Notes: generated by a model not told the origin, from the sequence alone. DNA of 64,000 nucleotides from Agrobacterium tumefaciens (GCA_017744915.1 JAGIAH010000004.1:434001-498000), one strand, 5' to 3'. Counted from the stretch's first letter, positions 1 to 10,306 are shown. Numbers and translations: made by a program.

Positions 1-735
1 GCGGGAAATATCGTTGCGCAGCAGATCAACGATCATGCGGTTTTCGGCAAGCGTCTTTTCGTCCGCAAGCATCGCCGCGATGATTGCCCGGTCCTCTTCC
101 GCATCCGCCCCGCGCGGCGTCGTTCCCTTCATCGGATGAGTTTCGATGAAACCCTCGCCATCGACCGAGAAAAACAGTTCCGGCGAACGTGACAGGATGA
201 CCGGGCCGCCAAGATCAACAAGCGCGCCGTATTTCACCGGCTGCCGTTCGATCAGCGACCAGAAGGCGGTGAGCGGATCGCCATTCCAGCGGGCATGAAC
301 GGGCATGGTCAGATTGCCCTGGTAACAATCACCCCGGCGCAGATGGTCGTGCAGCTTCTCGAAACGCTGCTTATATTCGGGAAGCGTCCATGCCGCCACC
401 GGATCGGTCAGAAACGCGTCCGCATCCGGCACCTCGTCAGGCCGCGCAAAGCGGCCTTCATCCGGCTGCGGGCCGGAGAAGACGCCGAAGTTCAGAAACG
501 GCACGTTGCGGGGCTCGGCCGCAAAGGGCGCAAGCTTCGGCTCGAACAGGAAACCGGCCTCGTAGGACATATAGCCGGCGAGATATTTTCCCGCGCGCCG
601 CAACTCTTCCATGCGTTGAAGCGCGGCAAAAAAAGCCTCCGGCTCGTCCGCGACGATGATCTCTTCCGGCTCGGTGAAGGCTGTCACCGTGCCGGTCGTA
701 TCATCCCGGAAAAGAACGTAAGGCGCATGTGCCAA
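1..735 (-). CDS. pabB: Aminodeoxychorismate synthase component I, partial (3' end outside window)
   Basis: Chorismate-binding enzyme that makes 4-amino-4-deoxychorismate for folate synthesis. The minus-strand translation contains APYVLFRDD near the N-terminus, then AGYMSYEAGF, CYQGNLTMPV, SRSPELFF, PMKGTTPRG and, at the window edge, ENRMIVDLLRNDIS. These are ordered motifs of the PabB/TrpE family. YQGNLT with no feedback-inhibition element at the N-terminus favours PabB over TrpE. I put the start at a TTG (735) just before AHAPYVLF because no in-frame ATG lies nearby; this start is uncertain. The C-terminal half lies outside the window. A palindromic repeat separates it from tgt. Confidence 0.85.
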   Translation of the reverse strand, partial: MAHAPYVLFRDDTTGTVTAFTEPEEIIVADEPEAFFAALQRMEELRRAGKYLAGYMSYEAGFLFEPKLAPFAAEPRNVPFLNFGVFSGPQPDEGRFARPDEVPDADAFLTDPVAAWTLPEYKQRFEKLHDHLRRGDCYQGNLTMPVHARWNGDPLTAFWSLIERQPVKYGALVDLGGPVILSRSPELFFSVDGEGFIETHPMKGTTPRGADAEEDRAIIAAMLADEKTLAENRMIVDLLRNDISR

Positions 736-790
736 GGAAAAAATCCGTAGTGGGTAAGTTCGGGATTTCAGAGTGGCGGAGAGACCTTTC

Positions 791-887
791 CGTCGTCATC
801 TTCGGGCCTGTCCCGAGGATCTGCCGCCCGTTGATTTCAGCTACCTCGGCAGATCCTCGGCACAAGGCCGAGGATAACGTCGAGTGT
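791..887. repeat. Imperfect palindromic intergenic repeat
   Basis: The left arm includes CCCGAGGATCTGCC and the right arm GGCAGATCCTCGG, about 20 bases apart, flanked by CGTCGTCATC on the left and AGGATAACGTCGAG on the right. The outer part resembles the palindrome at 3201-3284. It lies between the 3' end of tgt and the 5' end of pabB. Confidence 0.6.
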
Positions 888-906
888 GTAGAGACGTCGC
901 GACCCA

Positions 907-2037
907 TTAAACCGGGTCTATGTCGCCCCGCGCCCACATTTCGATGGTTTCCGCATAAAAATCGGCGAAACGGCCTTCCTCGATCGACTTGCGGATACCC
1001 TGCATCAGCTCCTGATAATAGGCAAGATTGTGCCAGGAGAGCAGCATGCCGCCCAGCGCCTCGTTGGCGCGGGTGAGATGGTGCAGATAGGCGCGGGAAT
1101 AATCGCGCGAGGCCGGGCAGTTGGACTGCTCGTCGAGCGGGCGCATATCCTCGGCATGGCGGGCATTGCGGATATTCACCTTGCCGCGGCGGGTAAAGGC
1201 CAGCCCATGGCGACCGGAACGGGTCGGCATCACGCAGTCGAACATGTCGATGCCACGCGCCACCGATTTCAGGATGTCATCAGGCGTGCCGACGCCCATC
1301 AGGTAACGCGGCTTTTCGGTTGGCAGCACCGGCAGGGTGATGTCGAGCATGCCGAGCATCACATCCTGCGGCTCACCAACGGCAAGACCACCGACCGCAT
1401 AACCCTTGAGATCAAGCTGCTTCAGCCCTTCGGCGGAACGGATGCGCAGGTCCGGCTGGTCGCCGCCCTGCACGATGCCGAACATGGCCTTGCCGGGCTG
1501 TTCACCAAAGGCGACGCGGCAGCGTTCAGCCCAGCGCAGCGACATTTCCATCGCCCGTTCGATTTCCTTGGGCTCGGCCGGCAGCGCCACGCATTCGTCG
1601 AGCTGCATCTGGATGTCGGAATCGAGCATGCCCTGGATTTCGATCGAGCGTTCCGGCGACATGTGGTGCAGCGAACCGTCCACATGGCTCTTGAAGGTCA
1701 CGCCCTTCTCGTCGAGCTTGCGCAGGCCGGAGAGCGACATGACCTGAAAACCGCCGCTGTCGGTGAGGATCGGATGCGGCCAGCGGATCAGCTCATGCAG
1801 GCCGCCAAGGCGCGCAACACGCTCCGGGCCCGGCCGCAGCATCAGGTGATAGGTATTGCCGAGAATGATATCGGCGCCCAGTTCGCGCACCTGATCCAGA
1901 TACATGGCCTTGACGGTGCCGACGGTGCCAACCGGCATGAAGGCGGGCGTGCGGATGACGCCGCGCGGCATGGCGACCTCGCCAAGGCGCGCGCCGCCGC
2001 TCGTGGCTTTCAGGGTGAAGGTGAATTTATCGTGCAT
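907..2037 (-). CDS. tgt: Queuine tRNA-guanine transglycosylase
   Basis: Exchanges guanine-34 for the queuosine precursor (preQ1) in tRNAs with GUN anticodons. It is 376 aa, normal for bacterial Tgt. It has [11 protein letters not shown], the substrate-binding Asp in [11 protein letters not shown] (D93), the GIVQGG loop and the nucleophile region [17 protein letters not shown] (about D264). The C-terminal zinc site is unusual: where the family has CxCxxC, this protein has S305-N-C307-P-A-S310, although the later His (H336 in LLSWHN) is present. The ATG overlaps the queA stop as TGATG, so the pair is translationally coupled. Confidence 0.95.
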   Translation of the reverse strand: MHDKFTFTLKATSGGARLGEVAMPRGVIRTPAFMPVGTVGTVKAMYLDQVRELGADIILGNTYHLMLRPGPERVARLGGLHELIRWPHPILTDSGGFQVMSLSGLRKLDEKGVTFKSHVDGSLHHMSPERSIEIQGMLDSDIQMQLDECVALPAEPKEIERAMEMSLRWAERCRVAFGEQPGKAMFGIVQGGDQPDLRIRSAEGLKQLDLKGYAVGGLAVGEPQDVMLGMLDITLPVLPTEKPRYLMGVGTPDDILKSVARGIDMFDCVMPTRSGRHGLAFTRRGKVNIRNARHAEDMRPLDEQSNCPASRDYSRAYLHHLTRANEALGGMLLSWHNLAYYQELMQGIRKSIEEGRFADFYAETIEMWARGDIDPV

Positions 2038-3119
2038 CAGTTTTTCCGGAACAACAGGCTGGAATCGCCATAGGAATAGAAGCGGTATCCGGTTTCGATC
2101 GCGCGCTTGTAAGCGTCACGCATCGTTTCGAGACCGCAGAAAGCCGAAACCAGCATGAACAGCGTCGATTTCGGCAGGTGGAAATTGGTCATCAGAATAT
2201 CGACCGCGCGGAAACGGTAACCGGGCGTGATGAAGATGCCGGTCGCATCGGACCATGGATGGATCACGCCATTCTCGTCGGTGGCACTTTCGATCAGGCG
2301 CAGCGAGGTGGTGCCGACGCAGACGATGCGCCCGCCGCGCGCCTTCACCGCATTCAGCCGGTCAGCGGTTTCCTGCGATACGTGGCCGATCTCGAAATGC
2401 ATCTTGTGATCATCCGTATCGTCGGACTTCACCGGAAGGAAGGTGCCTGCCCCAACGTGAAGCGTCACGAAATGCCGCTCGATGCCAGCCTTGTCGAGCG
2501 CCGCAAACAGATCGGGCGTGAAATGCAGCCCGGCGGTGGGTGCGGCAACCGCACCCTTTTCGCGGGCATAAATGGTCTGGTAGTCGGTCTGGTCCTGCTG
2601 GTCCTCCGGCCGCTTGGCGGCAATGTAAGGCGGCAGCGGAATATGGCCGACGGAGGCAATCGCCTCATCCAGCACCGGGCCGGAAACGTCGAACAGCAGG
2701 GTTATCTCGCCATCCTCGCCCTTTTCCTCGACGGTGGCTTCCAGATGGGCAAGGCCGCAGGCATTGTCGCGCTCGTAACCGAAACGGATACGGTCTCCCT
2801 CTTTTATCCGCTTGCCGGGCCGGGCGAAGGCCTTCCAGCGCGACTGGTCGGCACGCATGTGCAGCGTGGCGGAAACCGCCGTCTCCGGCGCCCCCTCGCG
2901 CAGCCTGACACCTTCCAGCCGGGCGGGAATGACGCGGGTATCGTTGAAAACCAGCGCATCGCCGGGCCTCAGGAAGGACGGCAGGTCGAAGACGCGGTGG
3001 TCCTCCATGCGATCCGCATTCGGATCGACCACCAAAAGGCGCGCGCTGTCGCGCGGGTTCGCCGGGCGAAGGGCGATATTCTCCTCGGGCAGATCGAAAT
3101 CGAACAGGTCTACGCGCAT
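2037..3119 (-). CDS. queA: S-adenosylmethionine:tRNA ribosyltransferase-isomerase
   Basis: Transfers and isomerises the ribosyl part of SAM onto preQ1-tRNA to give epoxyqueuosine, the step after Tgt. The protein is 360 aa from [19 protein letters not shown], the standard N-terminus of the family. An upstream in-frame ATG would add 8 residues without improving the match. [18 protein letters not shown] and the C-terminal [11 protein letters not shown] are family signatures. Its stop overlaps the tgt start by one base. Confidence 0.95.
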   Translation of the reverse strand: MRVDLFDFDLPEENIALRPANPRDSARLLVVDPNADRMEDHRVFDLPSFLRPGDALVFNDTRVIPARLEGVRLREGAPETAVSATLHMRADQSRWKAFARPGKRIKEGDRIRFGYERDNACGLAHLEATVEEKGEDGEITLLFDVSGPVLDEAIASVGHIPLPPYIAAKRPEDQQDQTDYQTIYAREKGAVAAPTAGLHFTPDLFAALDKAGIERHFVTLHVGAGTFLPVKSDDTDDHKMHFEIGHVSQETADRLNAVKARGGRIVCVGTTSLRLIESATDENGVIHPWSDATGIFITPGYRFRAVDILMTNFHLPKSTLFMLVSAFCGLETMRDAYKRAIETGYRFYSYGDSSLLFRKN

Positions 3120-3200
3120 TGCAAGGGCTCTCGAAAATATCAAAACCCGCCTCGCAGCAAACTGCCGGCGGGTCGTTGTTGGTGAAGGGGCTTCCTCCCC

Positions 3201-3284
3201 TCGACGTCATCCTCGGGCTTGACCCGAGGACCCATGACATCGCCGGGTGATGGATCCTCGGGTCAAGCCCGAGGATGACGTCGA
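3201..3284. repeat. Long palindromic intergenic repeat
   Basis: Near-perfect inverted repeat. The left arm starts TCGACGTCATCCTCGGGCTT and the right arm ends AAGCCCGAGGATGACGTCGA, with a short central spacer. It lies upstream of queA and downstream of the 3358-3867 cyclophilin. It can form a long hairpin and belongs to the palindrome class found repeatedly in this window. Confidence 0.85.
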
Positions 3285-3357
3285 GTGCGAGGAACACTCC
3301 ATCAGCAAAACATCCGCCCGCCCTGCGGATCAGCAAGGCGGGAGAAAATCTTTACTC

Positions 3358-3867
3358 TCAAGCCGCAGAAGCGAGCTTGATGGAAACGATCGAATCGGGA
3401 TCCTTCACCGGCTCGCCGCGCTTGACCTTGTCGATGGCTTCCATGCCTTCGATGACCTGGCCCCAAACGGTGTACTGCTTGTTGAGCCACGGGGAATCCG
3501 TGAAGCAGATGAAGAACTGCGAGTTGGCGGAGTTCGGGCTCTGCGAACGGGCCATGGAGCAGGTGCCGCGTACGTGCGGAATGGCGGAGAATTCTGCCTT
3601 CAGGTCTTCCTTCTCGGAGCCGCCCATGCCGGCGCGGGCCGGGTTGAAGCTTTCCGAACCCTTCTTGCCGAACTTCACGTCGCCCGTCTGGGCCATGAAG
3701 TCTTCGATGACGCGGTGGAACACGACGCCATCATAAGCGCCTTCCGATACCAGTTCCTTGATGCGGGCGACGTGGCCCGGAGCCACTTCCGGAAGCAGCT
3801 GGATCACGACCTTGCCGGTCGTCGTTTCCATGATGATGGTGTTTTCCGGATCCTTGATCTCGGCCAT
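3358..3867 (-). CDS. ppiB: Cyclophilin-type peptidyl-prolyl cis-trans isomerase, cytoplasmic
   Basis: Catalyses cis-trans isomerisation of Xaa-Pro bonds. The protein is 169 aa with no signal peptide. It carries FHRVIEDFMAQTGD (catalytic Arg and Gln region), SMARSQSPNSANSQFFI, and a GQVIEGMEAIDKV C-terminus. A GAGGAG ribosome-binding site lies just upstream of the ATG. A periplasmic paralogue ends 36 bases upstream, so the two genes are a tandem duplication, probably cotranscribed. Confidence 0.93.
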   Translation of the reverse strand: MAEIKDPENTIIMETTTGKVVIQLLPEVAPGHVARIKELVSEGAYDGVVFHRVIEDFMAQTGDVKFGKKGSESFNPARAGMGGSEKEDLKAEFSAIPHVRGTCSMARSQSPNSANSQFFICFTDSPWLNKQYTVWGQVIEGMEAIDKVKRGEPVKDPDSIVSIKLASAA

Positions 3868-3903
3868 GGTTATTCTCCTCTGTTCGGGCTCTATTGCCCT
3901 ACC

Positions 3904-4473
3904 TTACTTCTTGCCGACGGTGACCTTGATCATCCGGTCGGGGTTGGAAACTTCGCCGTTGCCGCCGGCACCACGCTTGATCTTGTCCACGGCTTCCATG
4001 CCGGACACGACCTTGCCGACCACGGTGTACTGACCGTTCAGGAACGGACCGTCGGCAAACATGATGAAGAACTGCGAATTGGCGGAATTCGGATCGCTGG
4101 AACGGGCCATGCCGACCGTGCCGCGCGTGAACGGCGTCTTGGAGAATTCGGCCGGAATATCGGCCATGTCGGAACCGCCGGTACCGGCGCGCTGGGCGTT
4201 GAAGCCCTTCTCCATGTTGCCAAACTGCACATCGCCGGTCTGCGCCATGAAACCATCGATGACGCGGTGGAAGGCGACATTGTCATAAGCGCCCTTCTTT
4301 GCCAGCGCCTCGATCTGCGCCACGTGCTTGGGCGCAACGTCAGGCGCAAGCTCGATGACAACAGGACCGTCCTTCAGCTGGATGGTCAGAAGTTCGGCGG
4401 CCGAAGCAATGGTGCTGGCGGCAAGCGCACCGGCAAACATGGCACCGGCAAAGGCAAATCGAACGAGTTTCAT
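3904..4473 (-). CDS. ppiA: Cyclophilin-type peptidyl-prolyl cis-trans isomerase, exported
   Basis: Paralogue of the adjacent cytoplasmic cyclophilin, 189 aa. The N-terminus has a charged start, a hydrophobic stretch and an Ala-rich cleavage region (ASTIASAAE, about residue 26), so export to the periplasm is expected. Catalytic motifs FHRVIDGFMAQTGD and RSSDPNSANSQFF are intact. The C-terminus is basic (VTVGKK). Confidence 0.93.
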   Translation of the reverse strand: MKLVRFAFAGAMFAGALAASTIASAAELLTIQLKDGPVVIELAPDVAPKHVAQIEALAKKGAYDNVAFHRVIDGFMAQTGDVQFGNMEKGFNAQRAGTGGSDMADIPAEFSKTPFTRGTVGMARSSDPNSANSQFFIMFADGPFLNGQYTVVGKVVSGMEAVDKIKRGAGGNGEVSNPDRMIKVTVGKK

Positions 4474-4502
4474 CGGATTGGCTCCAGAATGTGAGGCTGA
4501 AG

Positions 4503-4997
4503 TCAGCGCTTCAGCTTGGTGTTGAGGGCTTCAAGCACGGCTTTCGGCACGAAGGCTTCGACATTGCCGCCCATGGCGGCGATCTGCCGGACCAATGTGG
4601 CTGTAATGGGTCGCGACGAGGTGCCGGCGGGCAGGAACACGGTCTGAATATCAGGCGCCATCTGGCGGTTCATGCCGGCCATCTGCATTTCATAATCGAG
4701 ATCGGTGCCATCGCGCAGGCCGCGCAGCAGAAGCCGCGCGCCATGCTGGCGGGCTGCGTCCACGACCAGATTGTCGAAGGAAACGACCTCCATGCGCGCC
4801 GCCTCGCCCGGCAGCTGCTCGGCAAGCGCCTGCTTGATCAGCGCCGCCCGCTCCTCGAAGCTGAACATCGGCGCTTTTCCGGGATGAATGCCGACGGCGA
4901 CGATGACTTTCGACGCCACGTTCAGCGCCTGGAGAAGCACATCCAGATGTCCGTTGGTCATCGGATCGAAGGATCCTGGATAAAAGGCAATCGTCAT
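4503..4997 (-). CDS. coaD: Pantetheine-phosphate adenylyltransferase
   Basis: Makes dephospho-CoA from ATP and 4'-phosphopantetheine, the penultimate CoA step. The chosen ATG gives a 164 aa protein beginning [20 protein letters not shown], with the nucleotidyltransferase [10 protein letters not shown] motif and the [14 protein letters not shown] segment equivalent to ISSTxxR. An upstream ATG would add 34 residues before the conserved start and was rejected. It lies 30 bases upstream of the exported cyclophilin gene. Confidence 0.94.
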   Translation of the reverse strand: MTIAFYPGSFDPMTNGHLDVLLQALNVASKVIVAVGIHPGKAPMFSFEERAALIKQALAEQLPGEAARMEVVSFDNLVVDAARQHGARLLLRGLRDGTDLDYEMQMAGMNRQMAPDIQTVFLPAGTSSRPITATLVRQIAAMGGNVEAFVPKAVLEALNTKLKR

Positions 4998-5225
4998 ATC
5001 GCTCTCAGGTGGTGGGCGCGCTTCGATGCTGGGTATCATGTGCCCGCCTTTTGTCATGGAGAGACACGCGGCGCAAGACTTTATAACCGTTTGGCACAAC
5101 CAGGGCGGCGGCGTGAACCCCGGATGAATGGGCTGTTCAGTGCGGTTTCAGAGCTATTTTGTTTAAATCCACAACATCGGGAAACCGAAACGCCCCTCAC
5201 TCGTTAAGCATCCGGAGAATTGAAA

Positions 5226-5294
5226 ATGCTGGCCTTCATGATCGTCCTTTCGGTCATCTCGTCATTCGCAGCCGAGTATTTTTTTCTCGATTGA
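5226..5294 (+). CDS. Putative tiny membrane peptide (22 aa)
   Basis: ATG after CCGGAGAATTGAAA, which contains a Shine-Dalgarno-like GGAG. The peptide MLAFMIVLSVISSFAAEYFF plus LD is almost one hydrophobic helix. No family recognised. Two similar small membrane ORFs follow on the same strand, which supports it modestly, but coding cannot be proved from 69 bases. Confidence 0.4.
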   Translation: MLAFMIVLSVISSFAAEYFFLD

Positions 5295-5434
5295 CGGCTT
5301 TAGCCAGTTTCCTGAACGCCAGATGAACGAGCCATTCAAGGAAGTTTCACCGGGGCGATGCTAATCGATTTTTACGGTTGACGCGGAACATGTCGAGACA
5401 TGCAGCGTTAAGAAAGAACCAAAGGAACGGACAG

Positions 5435-5614
5435 ATGTTTGTAAGAGAAAAACAGTCTACTTCGGCGAAAATCAGCGTCATCAGCACCGCCTGGACAGTA
5501 CTGGTTATCGCAATGGTAGCAACGACGTTTAGCCTTTATGAGCAGAAGCCTGAAGCCCAGGGACCGGACTACCCGCAGCTGACCGCCCGTTACCAGTATA
5601 TGAATTATTACTGA
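5435..5614 (+). CDS. Small single-pass membrane protein (59 aa), unknown function
   Basis: The start at MFVREKQST follows AAAGGAACGG, a good ribosome-binding site. Upstream in-frame ATGs are possible but lack one. Residues about 14-32 (SVISTAWTVLVIAMVATTF) are a transmembrane helix, followed by a short tail ending in QYMNYY. Family not recognised. It is followed 42 bases later by another small membrane ORF. Confidence 0.6.
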   Translation: MFVREKQSTSAKISVISTAWTVLVIAMVATTFSLYEQKPEAQGPDYPQLTARYQYMNYY

Positions 5615-5656
5615 GTAAACGGGGAGAATTTCCTCAAAACTCCCGGAGACGATATC

Positions 5657-5791
5657 ATGTTCACATTTCTGACGATGCTTCTGGCCCTCATCAGCGTAAT
5701 GTTCGTGACATCCATGATCTCCGTCGTCGCCGAGATGCGACGTGAAGACGAGGAATTCAAGGCGATGATCCGGCGCGACCGCGCCTTCTGA
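5657..5791 (+). CDS. Small single-pass membrane protein (44 aa), unknown function
   Basis: The ATG follows CTCCCGGAGACG. The N-terminal half (MFTFLTMLLALISVMFVTSM) is hydrophobic. The rest is charged (EMRRED, EEFKAMIRRDRAF), as in small membrane regulators. No family recognised. A factor-independent terminator starts about 45 bases after the stop, consistent with an expressed short transcript. Confidence 0.55.
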   Translation: MFTFLTMLLALISVMFVTSMISVVAEMRREDEEFKAMIRRDRAF

Positions 5792-5836
5792 GCGCGGCGG
5801 ACCGCCTTCACGGCCGCTTCAAGAATGATTCTTTGC

Positions 5837-5869
5837 AACCGCCTGGACCCTCCGGGCGGTTTTATTTTG
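5837..5869 (+). terminator. Rho-independent terminator after the small membrane ORFs
   Basis: The stem AACCGCC / GGGCGGTT encloses a short loop and is followed by TTTATTTT. It separates the small ORFs from the ppiD transcription unit. Confidence 0.75.
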
Positions 5870-6061
5870 CCGCCTCACAGAGCAATGCGGAGAAGATGAC
5901 GGCGGAAAAACCGCCCTCCAATCACACAAGCGTTTTCAAAACCCCGTTTTTCCAAGGCAAATTCCCTTCAATTTCCCTTTGGATTGATTTAAGGAACGCC
6001 GATACGTTGCGGGCCGGATAGCCGGCAACCGCGACGACGTTCCTGTGAGGTTTGCATAACG

Positions 6062-7954
6062 ATGCTCGATTCCCTGAGAAATGCTTCTCGAACCATGGCA
6101 GCCAAGCTGCTGCTTCTCCTGCTTGTTGTTTCGTTCGGCGTCTGGGGCGTCTCCGCATCGCTTGTCACCGCCAATTCCCACGCCGTCATGACGGTGGGTG
6201 ACCAGACGGTCAGCCCGCAGGAATTCCGCCTCGCCTATCAGCGCCAGATTTCCGATCTCAGCCGCCAGTTCGGCACAAGACTGACGACCGAGCAGGCCAA
6301 GGCCTTCGGCATCGACCGCCAGGTGTTCAGCCAGCTTGCGGCCGGTGCGGCGCTTGATGAACTGGCCTCGAAGATGAATCTTGGCCTTTCGGAAAACCGT
6401 CTCGCGAACCTCATCGCCGAGGACCCGGCCTTCAAGTCGGTCAACGGCCAGTTCGACCGTAATCTCTTCAGCGAGCGCCTGCGCAATTCCGGTTTCCGCG
6501 AGGACGATTACATCAAGGAACGCAGCAAGGTTGCCGTCCGAAGCCAGATCGTCGAAGCCGTCTCCGATGGCTTTGCCGCACCGCAGGTGCTGGTGGATGC
6601 GCTGAAGCAGTATCGCAACGAACAGCGCGCCGTCGATTACGTCATTCTCTCCAACGCCGTCATCCCGCCGGTGAAGGCACCGGGTGACGACGTGCTCACA
6701 CCCTGGTTCGAAACCAACAAGACGAAATATCGCGCGCCGGAATTCCGCAAGTTCACCTATGTGAAGCTGGAACCTGCCGATATCGCCGAGCCGGCTTCGG
6801 TAACGGACGCGCAGATCGCCGATTATTATAACAGCCACAAGGACAGTTTCCGCACCGCCGGCCGCCGCACGGTGGAGCAGCTGACCTTCCCGGACAAGGA
6901 AATGGCCGCCGCTGCCGCAGAACAGATCCGCCTCGGCAACACCACCTATGAGCAGGTGGTGAAGGATCAGGGCAAGACCGCGTCCGACGTCACCCTCGGC
7001 GAATTCACCAAGGATACCATCCCCGACCAGTCGATTGCCGATGCGGCCTTCGCCATCCAGAAGGATGGCGGCGTATCGCCGGTGGTTGAAGGTTCCTTCG
7101 GCCCGGTTCTGCTGCGCGTCACGGGCATCAAGCCGGAAACCACCCGCACGCTGGATGAGGCCAAGGAAGATATCCGCAAGGATCTCGCCACCACCGCCGC
7201 AGCGGAAGAAATCACCAATGTGCACGACCGTTACGAGGATCTGCGCGCCGGTGGCTCCTCGCTCGCCGATGCCGCCAAGCAGCTCAACCTGAAGCCCGTC
7301 ACCATCGATGCGATTGACGCCGCCGGCCTTAATGAAAAGGGCGATGCCGTCGAGGGCCTGCCCTCGCCGCAGCTGGCGCAGGAGGTCTTCAAGACCGAAC
7401 CCGCCACCGAAGCCCTGCCGATCAATCTCGGCCGTGAAGGTTATATCTGGTTCGACGTCGAGCAGATCATTCCCGCCCGCGACCGCACGCTTGCCGAAGT
7501 CCGCGATGATGTCGTGGCCGACTGGACGGCAGAGCAGCAGCGCAACGCGCTTGCCGCCAAGGCTGAAGAGCTGAAGGCCCGTGTTGAAAAGGGTGATACG
7601 CTGGAAGCCGTGGCCGGTGAACTGAGCCTTGCCGTCGAGCAGAAATCCGGCCTGCGCCGCACCAGCGAGGACGCGATTTTCGGTCGCCAGACCATCGCCG
7701 CGGTCTTTTCGGGCGCCGAGGGCAAGGTGGGCACGGCGGCTGACGCCGATGGCTCCAGCCGCATCCTCTTCAAGGTCACCTCGGTCGACACCAACGCGCC
7801 GGCAGATGCGCTTGCCAATGACGACCAGCAGTTCGCCGCCATTGCCCGCGCGGCCGGCGACGACATGCTGGACCAGATGGTCAACCGTCTGCAGAATGAC
7901 TATGGTGTGACGATCAACCAGGCCCTCGCCGATCAGGCGATGGTCGGTTTCTAA
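6062..7954 (+). CDS. ppiD: PpiD-like membrane-anchored periplasmic folding chaperone/PPIase
   Basis: 630 aa SurA/PpiD-type protein. It has a cytoplasmic N-terminus ([15 protein letters not shown]), one signal-anchor helix at about residues 14-33, a SurA-N-like domain starting at [16 protein letters not shown], and a central parvulin-like domain at about 250-360. It should assist folding of outer-membrane and exported proteins while anchored in the inner membrane. The trpD start follows 14 bases later, so it probably heads the ppiD-trpD-trpC-moaC-moeA unit, a layout common in alphaproteobacteria. Confidence 0.88.
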   Translation: MLDSLRNASRTMAAKLLLLLLVVSFGVWGVSASLVTANSHAVMTVGDQTVSPQEFRLAYQRQISDLSRQFGTRLTTEQAKAFGIDRQVFSQLAAGAALDELASKMNLGLSENRLANLIAEDPAFKSVNGQFDRNLFSERLRNSGFREDDYIKERSKVAVRSQIVEAVSDGFAAPQVLVDALKQYRNEQRAVDYVILSNAVIPPVKAPGDDVLTPWFETNKTKYRAPEFRKFTYVKLEPADIAEPASVTDAQIADYYNSHKDSFRTAGRRTVEQLTFPDKEMAAAAAEQIRLGNTTYEQVVKDQGKTASDVTLGEFTKDTIPDQSIADAAFAIQKDGGVSPVVEGSFGPVLLRVTGIKPETTRTLDEAKEDIRKDLATTAAAEEITNVHDRYEDLRAGGSSLADAAKQLNLKPVTIDAIDAAGLNEKGDAVEGLPSPQLAQEVFKTEPATEALPINLGREGYIWFDVEQIIPARDRTLAEVRDDVVADWTAEQQRNALAAKAEELKARVEKGDTLEAVAGELSLAVEQKSGLRRTSEDAIFGRQTIAAVFSGAEGKVGTAADADGSSRILFKVTSVDTNAPADALANDDQQFAAIARAAGDDMLDQMVNRLQNDYGVTINQALADQAMVGF

Positions 7955-7968
7955 CCGGGGGGCGAGAC

Positions 7969-8982
7969 ATGGCCGAACTGAAGCCGCTGATCGCCAAGGT
8001 CGCGAACGGAGAAAGCCTGAACCGCGAGGATGCGCGTACGGCTTTCGACATTCTGATGTCGGGCGAAGCCACCCCGTCGCAGATCGGCGGTTTCCTGATG
8101 GCGCTGCGGGTGCGTGGCGAAACGGTCGACGAAATCGTCGGCGCCGTTTCCTCCATGCGCGCCCGCATGTTGCCGGTTTCGGCCCCCGCCAATGCCATCG
8201 ATATCGTCGGAACCGGCGGTGATGGCATCGGCACCTATAATATCTCGACGCTGGCCTCGATCATCGTTGCCGGCACGGGTCTGCCGGTCGCCAAACATGG
8301 CAACCGGGCGCTGAGCTCCAAATCCGGCACGGCGGATGCGCTGTCCGCGCTCGGCGTGAGGCTCGATATCGGTCCCGAACTCATCGCCCGCTGCATCAGC
8401 GAGGCGGGTCTCGGCTTCATGTTCGCGCAGATGCACCATTCCGCCATGCGCCATGTCGGCCCAAGCCGGGTCGAACTCGGCACACGCACCATCTTCAACC
8501 TGCTGGGCCCCCTCTCCAATCCGGCCGGCGCCAAACGGCAATTGCTCGGCGTCTTTTCGCCGCGCTGGCTGGTGCCGCTTGCCGAAGTGCTGCGCGATCT
8601 CGGTTCGGAAAGCATCTGGGTCGTGCATGGCGACGGCATGGATGAAGTCACCACCACCGGCGTTACCCATGTGGCGGCGCTGGAAAATGGCAAGATCCGC
8701 ACCTTCGACCTGACGCCGAAGGATTTTGGCGTCGAACCGGCCAAAATGAACGACCTGAAGGGCGGCGACGGCATCGCCAATGCGGCAGCACTGCGCGAGG
8801 TTCTCTCCGGCCGCCGCAATGCCTATCGCGACGTGTCGCTCTGCAACGCCGCGGCGGCGCTGGTGATCGCCGGCAAGGCGGAGACGCTGAGCCAGGCCAT
8901 GACGATCGTCAGCGAGGCGCTCGACAGCGGCAAGGCCGCCGCCGCACTCGACCGTCTGGTCGCCGTATCCAACGAGGAATGA
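7969..8982 (+). CDS. trpD: Anthranilate phosphoribosyltransferase
   Basis: Joins anthranilate and PRPP in tryptophan synthesis. 337 aa, standard length. The PRPP-binding glycine loop [58 protein letters not shown] and [19 protein letters not shown] are all present. A strong GGGGGGCGAG ribosome-binding site precedes the ATG. trpC follows after 10 bases. Confidence 0.97.
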   Translation: MAELKPLIAKVANGESLNREDARTAFDILMSGEATPSQIGGFLMALRVRGETVDEIVGAVSSMRARMLPVSAPANAIDIVGTGGDGIGTYNISTLASIIVAGTGLPVAKHGNRALSSKSGTADALSALGVRLDIGPELIARCISEAGLGFMFAQMHHSAMRHVGPSRVELGTRTIFNLLGPLSNPAGAKRQLLGVFSPRWLVPLAEVLRDLGSESIWVVHGDGMDEVTTTGVTHVAALENGKIRTFDLTPKDFGVEPAKMNDLKGGDGIANAAALREVLSGRRNAYRDVSLCNAAAALVIAGKAETLSQAMTIVSEALDSGKAAAALDRLVAVSNEE

Positions 8983-8992
8983 GAGCGAAACC

Positions 8993-9808
8993 ATGAGCGA
9001 CATTCTCAAAAAGATCGAGACCTACAAGCGCGAGGAAATCGCCGCCGCCAAGACGAAGGTTTCGCTGGCCGATCTGAAGGCCATGGCCGCAGACCAGACC
9101 GCGCCGCGCGGTTTTTACAAGGCGCTCCGGGCAAAACAGGCCGAAGGCAAATTCGGCCTCATCGCCGAAATCAAGAAGGCCAGCCCCTCCAAGGGCCTCA
9201 TCCGCCCGGATTTCGATCCGCCGGCGCTGGCCGCCGCTTACGAGGCGGGTGGTGCCGCCTGTCTGTCGGTCCTGACAGATACGCCGAGCTTTCAGGGCGC
9301 GCCGGAATTCCTGACCGCCGCCCGCAATGCCTGCGCCCTGCCGGCGCTGCGCAAGGATTTCATGTTCGACACCTATCAGGTGCATGAGGCCCGCGCCTGG
9401 GGTGCGGACTGCATTCTGCTCATCATGGCCTCGCTTTCCGACGACGAAGCCAAACGCCTTGAAGACGAAGCTCTTGCGCTGGGCATGGATGTGCTGGTCG
9501 AGGTGCATGATGCGGAGGAAACCGAACGCGCGCTGAAGCTCGCCTCGCCGCTTCTCGGCATCAACAACCGCAACCTGCGCACCTTCGAAGTCAGCCTCGA
9601 AACCAGCGAAAAACTCGCTGGCCTCGTGCCGGCCGACAAGCTGCTGGTCGGCGAAAGCGGCATCTTCACCTTCGAGGACTGCCAGCGTCTGCAGAAGAGC
9701 GGCATCAGCACCTTCCTCGTCGGCGAGAGCCTGATGCGCAAGGACGATGTGACGGCGGCCACCAAAGCGCTGCTGACGGGCCAATCCGGCATTCTGGCAG
9801 CGGAATAA
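8993..9808 (+). CDS. trpC: Indole-3-glycerol phosphate synthase
   Basis: TIM-barrel enzyme closing the indole ring from CdRP. 271 aa, monofunctional (no TrpF fusion). It shows [13 protein letters not shown] (catalytic Lys), [31 protein letters not shown] and VGESGIFT. It lies between trpD and moaC with only 6 bases before the moaC ATG. Confidence 0.97.
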   Translation: MSDILKKIETYKREEIAAAKTKVSLADLKAMAADQTAPRGFYKALRAKQAEGKFGLIAEIKKASPSKGLIRPDFDPPALAAAYEAGGAACLSVLTDTPSFQGAPEFLTAARNACALPALRKDFMFDTYQVHEARAWGADCILLIMASLSDDEAKRLEDEALALGMDVLVEVHDAEETERALKLASPLLGINNRNLRTFEVSLETSEKLAGLVPADKLLVGESGIFTFEDCQRLQKSGISTFLVGESLMRKDDVTAATKALLTGQSGILAAE

Positions 9809-9814
9809 ACCCCG

Positions 9815-10306
9815 ATGAGTGAGACGACCAAGCTCACCCATATTGATGCCGCCGGCGAGGCGCATATGGTCGATGTCGGCGACAAGACCGAAACCGTCCG
9901 TGTCGCCGTCGCAGAGGGCTTTGTGAAGATGAAGCCGGAAACGCTGGCGCTCATCCGCGACGGCAATGCCAAGAAGGGCGATGTCATCGGCACCGCCCGG
10001 CTGGCCGGCATCATGGCCGCCAAGCAGACGGCCAATCTCATTCCGCTCTGCCATCCGCTGATGCTGACCAAGGTGGCGGTGGACATTACCGAGGATACCG
10101 CCCTGCCCGGCCTCCGGGTCGAGGCCACGGTGAAACTGTCCGGCAAGACCGGCGTGGAGATGGAAGCGCTGACCGCCGTCTCCATCGCCTGCCTGACGAT
10201 CTATGACATGGCGAAAGCCGCCGACAAGGCGATGGAAATCGTCAATATCCGCCTTCTTGCAAAGAGCGGCGGCAAATCCGGTGATTTTCGCCGACAGGAG
10301 AGCTGA
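9815..10306 (+). CDS. moaC: Cyclic pyranopterin monophosphate synthase
   Basis: Converts the MoaA product into cyclic pyranopterin monophosphate, the first stable molybdenum cofactor precursor. 163 aa with [31 protein letters not shown] and [25 protein letters not shown] distributed as in the family. The stop abuts the moeA ATG, so the two are coupled. Its partner moaA is about 6 kb downstream at 16527. Confidence 0.97.
   Translation: MSETTKLTHIDAAGEAHMVDVGDKTETVRVAVAEGFVKMKPETLALIRDGNAKKGDVIGTARLAGIMAAKQTANLIPLCHPLMLTKVAVDITEDTALPGLRVEATVKLSGKTGVEMEALTAVSIACLTIYDMAKAADKAMEIVNIRLLAKSGGKSGDFRRQES

Noticed and set aside
1030..2073. Long plus-strand open frame opposite tgt
   Set aside because: It is the antisense shadow of the well-supported tgt gene and has no ribosome-binding site or family motifs.
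3247..4494. 415-codon plus-strand open frame across both cyclophilin genes
   Set aside because: Shadow of ppiA/ppiB; its repeated look comes from the tandem duplication on the opposite strand.
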